A DNA stretch of 64,000 nucleotides, taken from NCBI GenBank assembly GCA_937915745.1, contig CALGGJ010000058.1, positions 1-64,000 of the forward strand, given 5' to 3'. How positions within the stretch are numbered: the stretch's first letter is position 1; each line of letters begins with the position of its first letter. The stretch comes from an uncultured Prevotellaceae bacterium (lineage in GTDB: Bacteria > Bacteroidota > Bacteroidia > Bacteroidales > Bacteroidaceae). Positions 62,650-64,000 of this stretch are shown one piece after another. The translations under genes and the position numbers were made by a program. Under the pieces are notes generated by a model. That model did not search any database, was not told the origin of the DNA, and saw nothing but the letters and a program-made list of their open reading frames with translations.

Positions 62650-63237
62650 TTATTGGATCATGGAGTTGAGTATTTCGCGTGCCCTCGACCACTCGTAGGT
62701 GACACCGATGAGATATTGTGTGCCGTTCTCAACCTGACGGTAGAGGTCGATTATGATTTCGCTACGGTCGAGGTCTTTGTCAGACACTGCTTCAAGTTCG
62801 CGTTGATTAGCGCTTGTTCCTGTTGTTCCTATCTGTGTCTGAACATTCTTGTCTATCTCCTTGCGTTGGCTCCCTACCCTCTGGCTTATCGACTGTGCAA
62901 TCTCGGCTTTGGCACGTGTGGTTGCAATGTCGCGGGCATCGGCCTGGCTAATAGCCACAGCCTCCGACTGTCCGCACACATATTCCTTCTGCCCCAGTTC
63001 CTTACTGCGTTTGCGAAGAAGGTAGGTCTCGATTTGCTTCTCCATAGGCACAGCACCAACCGAAGCTATGTATCCAGCCTTCTTATAAACCTTGGCTTGT
63101 TCCTTGGCCTGCTTCTTTACCTCTTTCATAACAGCTGCCTGCTGTTTTTTGGTTTCCTTCAGTGTTTGAGCATTTGCGCTTGTTGCAAACAACATGCCGA
63201 CAGCAATGACGACGATGTTAATCAGTTTTGTTCTCAT
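62650..63237 (-). CDS. LPP20-like secreted protein (first gene of the surface locus)
   Basis: 195 residues, signal peptide (cleavage near 'SANAQT'). A Lys/Gln-rich helical segment (about 25-55), then an LPP20-type domain: 'VAISQADARDIATTRAKAEI' with 'AQSISQRVGSQRKEID' and 'GTQYLIGVTYEWSR' at the end. Family members in Helicobacter are surface lipoproteins; here no lipobox is seen. Function unknown. It is preceded by an exact promoter, and its neighbours follow with 12- and 6-bp gaps. Confidence 0.78.
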   Translation of the reverse strand: MRTKLINIVVIAVGMLFATSANAQTLKETKKQQAAVMKEVKKQAKEQAKVYKKAGYIASVGAVPMEKQIETYLLRKRSKELGQKEYVCGQSEAVAISQADARDIATTRAKAEIAQSISQRVGSQRKEIDKNVQTQIGTTGTSANQRELEAVSDKDLDRSEIIIDLYRQVENGTQYLIGVTYEWSRAREILNSMIQ

Positions 63238-63277
63238 TGGTAAATTATTTTTATTGTTGATTTAATTTCTATGGCTG

Positions 63278-63308
63278 CAAATTTACATAAAAATCTATAC
63301 ACAGCAAA
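63278..63308 (-). promoter_or_regulatory. promoter of the LPP20/transglutaminase-like operon
   Basis: On the minus strand TTTG (63308-63305), 19 nt, TAAATTTG (63285-63278), 41 bp before the 63237 start. Confidence 0.75.
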
Positions 63309-63372
63309 GAATTAAGGTCCATTTTTTAATAATTTAGTGTAGAACCGACTATTTTGTTCATGTTTCTCGGGT

Positions 63373-63450
63373 ATATGTTTCACCTACAGATACGCTCCTC
63401 CGGTATTTCATACCTCCGTCGGTATGACTCCAAAATGGAATGCTCGTTCT
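63373..63450. repeat. dispersed GTATGAC-type intergenic repeat, copy B
   Basis: Second copy of 30275-30350 ('TATATGTTTCACCTACAGAT' ... 'CGTTCT'), in the 421-bp gap between the divergent LPP20-like and GH43-like genes. The gap otherwise holds only the two promoters. Confidence 0.8.
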
Positions 63451-63556
63451 GATATGATTCACTCTTTGCCAGACTGATTACGATGGTTTCTGATTAAAAA
63501 ATGTCGATAATTCAATATTTTCGTCGCAGCAATGATGCTGATTAAATCATAATTCG

Positions 63557-63564
63557 TATATTTG
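63557..63564 (+). promoter_or_regulatory. -7 element before the GH43-like gene
   Basis: TATATTTG, exact TAnnTTTG, 95 bp before the ATG at 63659. No TTTG at the right distance. Confidence 0.45.
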
Positions 63565-63658
63565 TAGTCCAAAAACCGCAAAGATATATCTGCATACATT
63601 TCCCGGACAACGAGAAACAACAATATAATAAAGACAAACTTATTAATATCAAAAATCA

Positions 63659-64000
63659 ATGAAAAGAACATTCAGACACACATGTGCAACTGCTGCTGCA
63701 GCCTTGATGATGACGGCTGTAGGCATGGCACAAAACCCATTCGTGCAAACCTGGTACACAAGCGACCCTGCACCGATGGTACATGGCGACCGTATTTATG
63801 TCTATACAGGTCATGACGAAGATGGTGCCGACTTCTTCTGGATGCAGGAATGGAGGGTATATAGTTCGGCCGACATGGTGAACTGGACCGACCACGGGAG
63901 TCCGCTGGCCCTTGAAAGCTTCAGCTGGTCCGACGACCGTGCATGGGCCAGCCAATGCATCGAACGCGACGGGAAGTTCTATTGGTATATCTGTGCCCAC
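63659..64000 (+). CDS. GH43-type glycosidase, N-terminal part (cut by window edge)
   Basis: 114 residues visible. Signal peptide with Ala-rich core (cleavage near 'VGMAQ'), then 'YTSDPAPMVHGDRIYVYTGH' with the Asp that serves as general base in five-bladed-propeller GH43 enzymes (D-P-A-P), 'YSSADMVNWTDHG' and 'SFSWSDDRAWASQCIERDG', all characteristic of GH43 arabinofuranosidases or xylosidases. Acid and pKa-modulating residues lie beyond the edge, so substrate and activity cannot be judged. Confidence 0.88.
   Translation, partial: MKRTFRHTCATAAAALMMTAVGMAQNPFVQTWYTSDPAPMVHGDRIYVYTGHDEDGADFFWMQEWRVYSSADMVNWTDHGSPLALESFSWSDDRAWASQCIERDGKFYWYICAH

Noticed and set aside
63656..64000. Minus-strand frame at the right edge
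   Set aside because: The plus strand encodes a signal peptide and a GH43-type N-terminus, which explains the region.

Overview
The window looks like chromosomal DNA from a Bacteroidales bacterium, most likely a Prevotellaceae member. The evidence is: promoters of the Bacteroidota type (TTTG, about 19-20 nt, then TAnnTTTG) in front of many genes; an RprX/RprY two-component pair; an EF-G paralogue lacking the catalytic His; BACON, PEGA, BspA-like and Prevotella-style C-terminal sorting sequences ('NGQRLGS...GKKVIVK'); and glycoside hydrolases with secretion signals. No tRNA, rRNA, CRISPR array, transposase, integrase or phage gene was seen.

Layout. 1-4.46 kb (minus): three genes that appear to form a membrane-attached Hsp70 machine: a C-terminally anchored J-like protein, a transmembrane GrpE-like protein with a periplasmic coiled coil, and an Hsp70 cut by the window edge. 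4.85-14.0 kb: a DUF3298-type lipoprotein, polynucleotide phosphorylase (pnp), a thioredoxin-fold lipoprotein without its cysteines, a MORN-repeat lipoprotein, a DUF5715 protein with truA, a tiny Cys-rich lipoprotein and hemW. 14.2-18.9 kb: EF-G2-like factor and rprX-rprY. 18.9-26.2 kb: a repeat-rich gap, a GH78 alpha-L-rhamnosidase, a GH30-like enzyme with ricin-B, FN3, LamG and dockerin-like modules, an HsdR_N-type protein and a decayed GH2 fragment. 26.2-30.2 kb (minus): rplM-rpsI-rpsB-tsf-yceD-rpmF, a translation cluster.

30.2-35.7 kb (plus): intergenic REP-like repeats, an MFS sugar transporter with rhamnulose-1-phosphate aldolase (rhaD), then an overlapping four-gene run (DUF4494, YggS, Crp/Fnr regulator, 2-hydroxyacid dehydrogenase). 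35.7-43.4 kb (minus): GDP-fucose synthase, asnS, an RNA pseudouridine synthase with a long Gly/Tyr/Asn repeat, purB, a small membrane protein, a DivIC/FtsB-like protein and dnaX. 43.6-63.2 kb (minus): eight secreted or surface proteins in one orientation: two LPP20-like proteins at the two ends, a BACON lipoprotein, a PEGA/beta-barrel protein, a 2031-residue repeat protein and a 1410-residue BspA-like protein (both with C-terminal sorting signals), and two tandem transglutaminase-like paralogues. The window closes with the start of a GH43-type glycosidase on the plus strand.

Functional links. Rhamnosidase, sugar porter and RhaD together point to L-rhamnose release and catabolism, with the isomerase and kinase not in view. 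The two most unusual systems are the membrane Hsp70/J-like/GrpE-like triad at the left edge and the 43.6-63.2 kb surface-protein locus. All functions are read from sequence motifs; no search or alignment was run.
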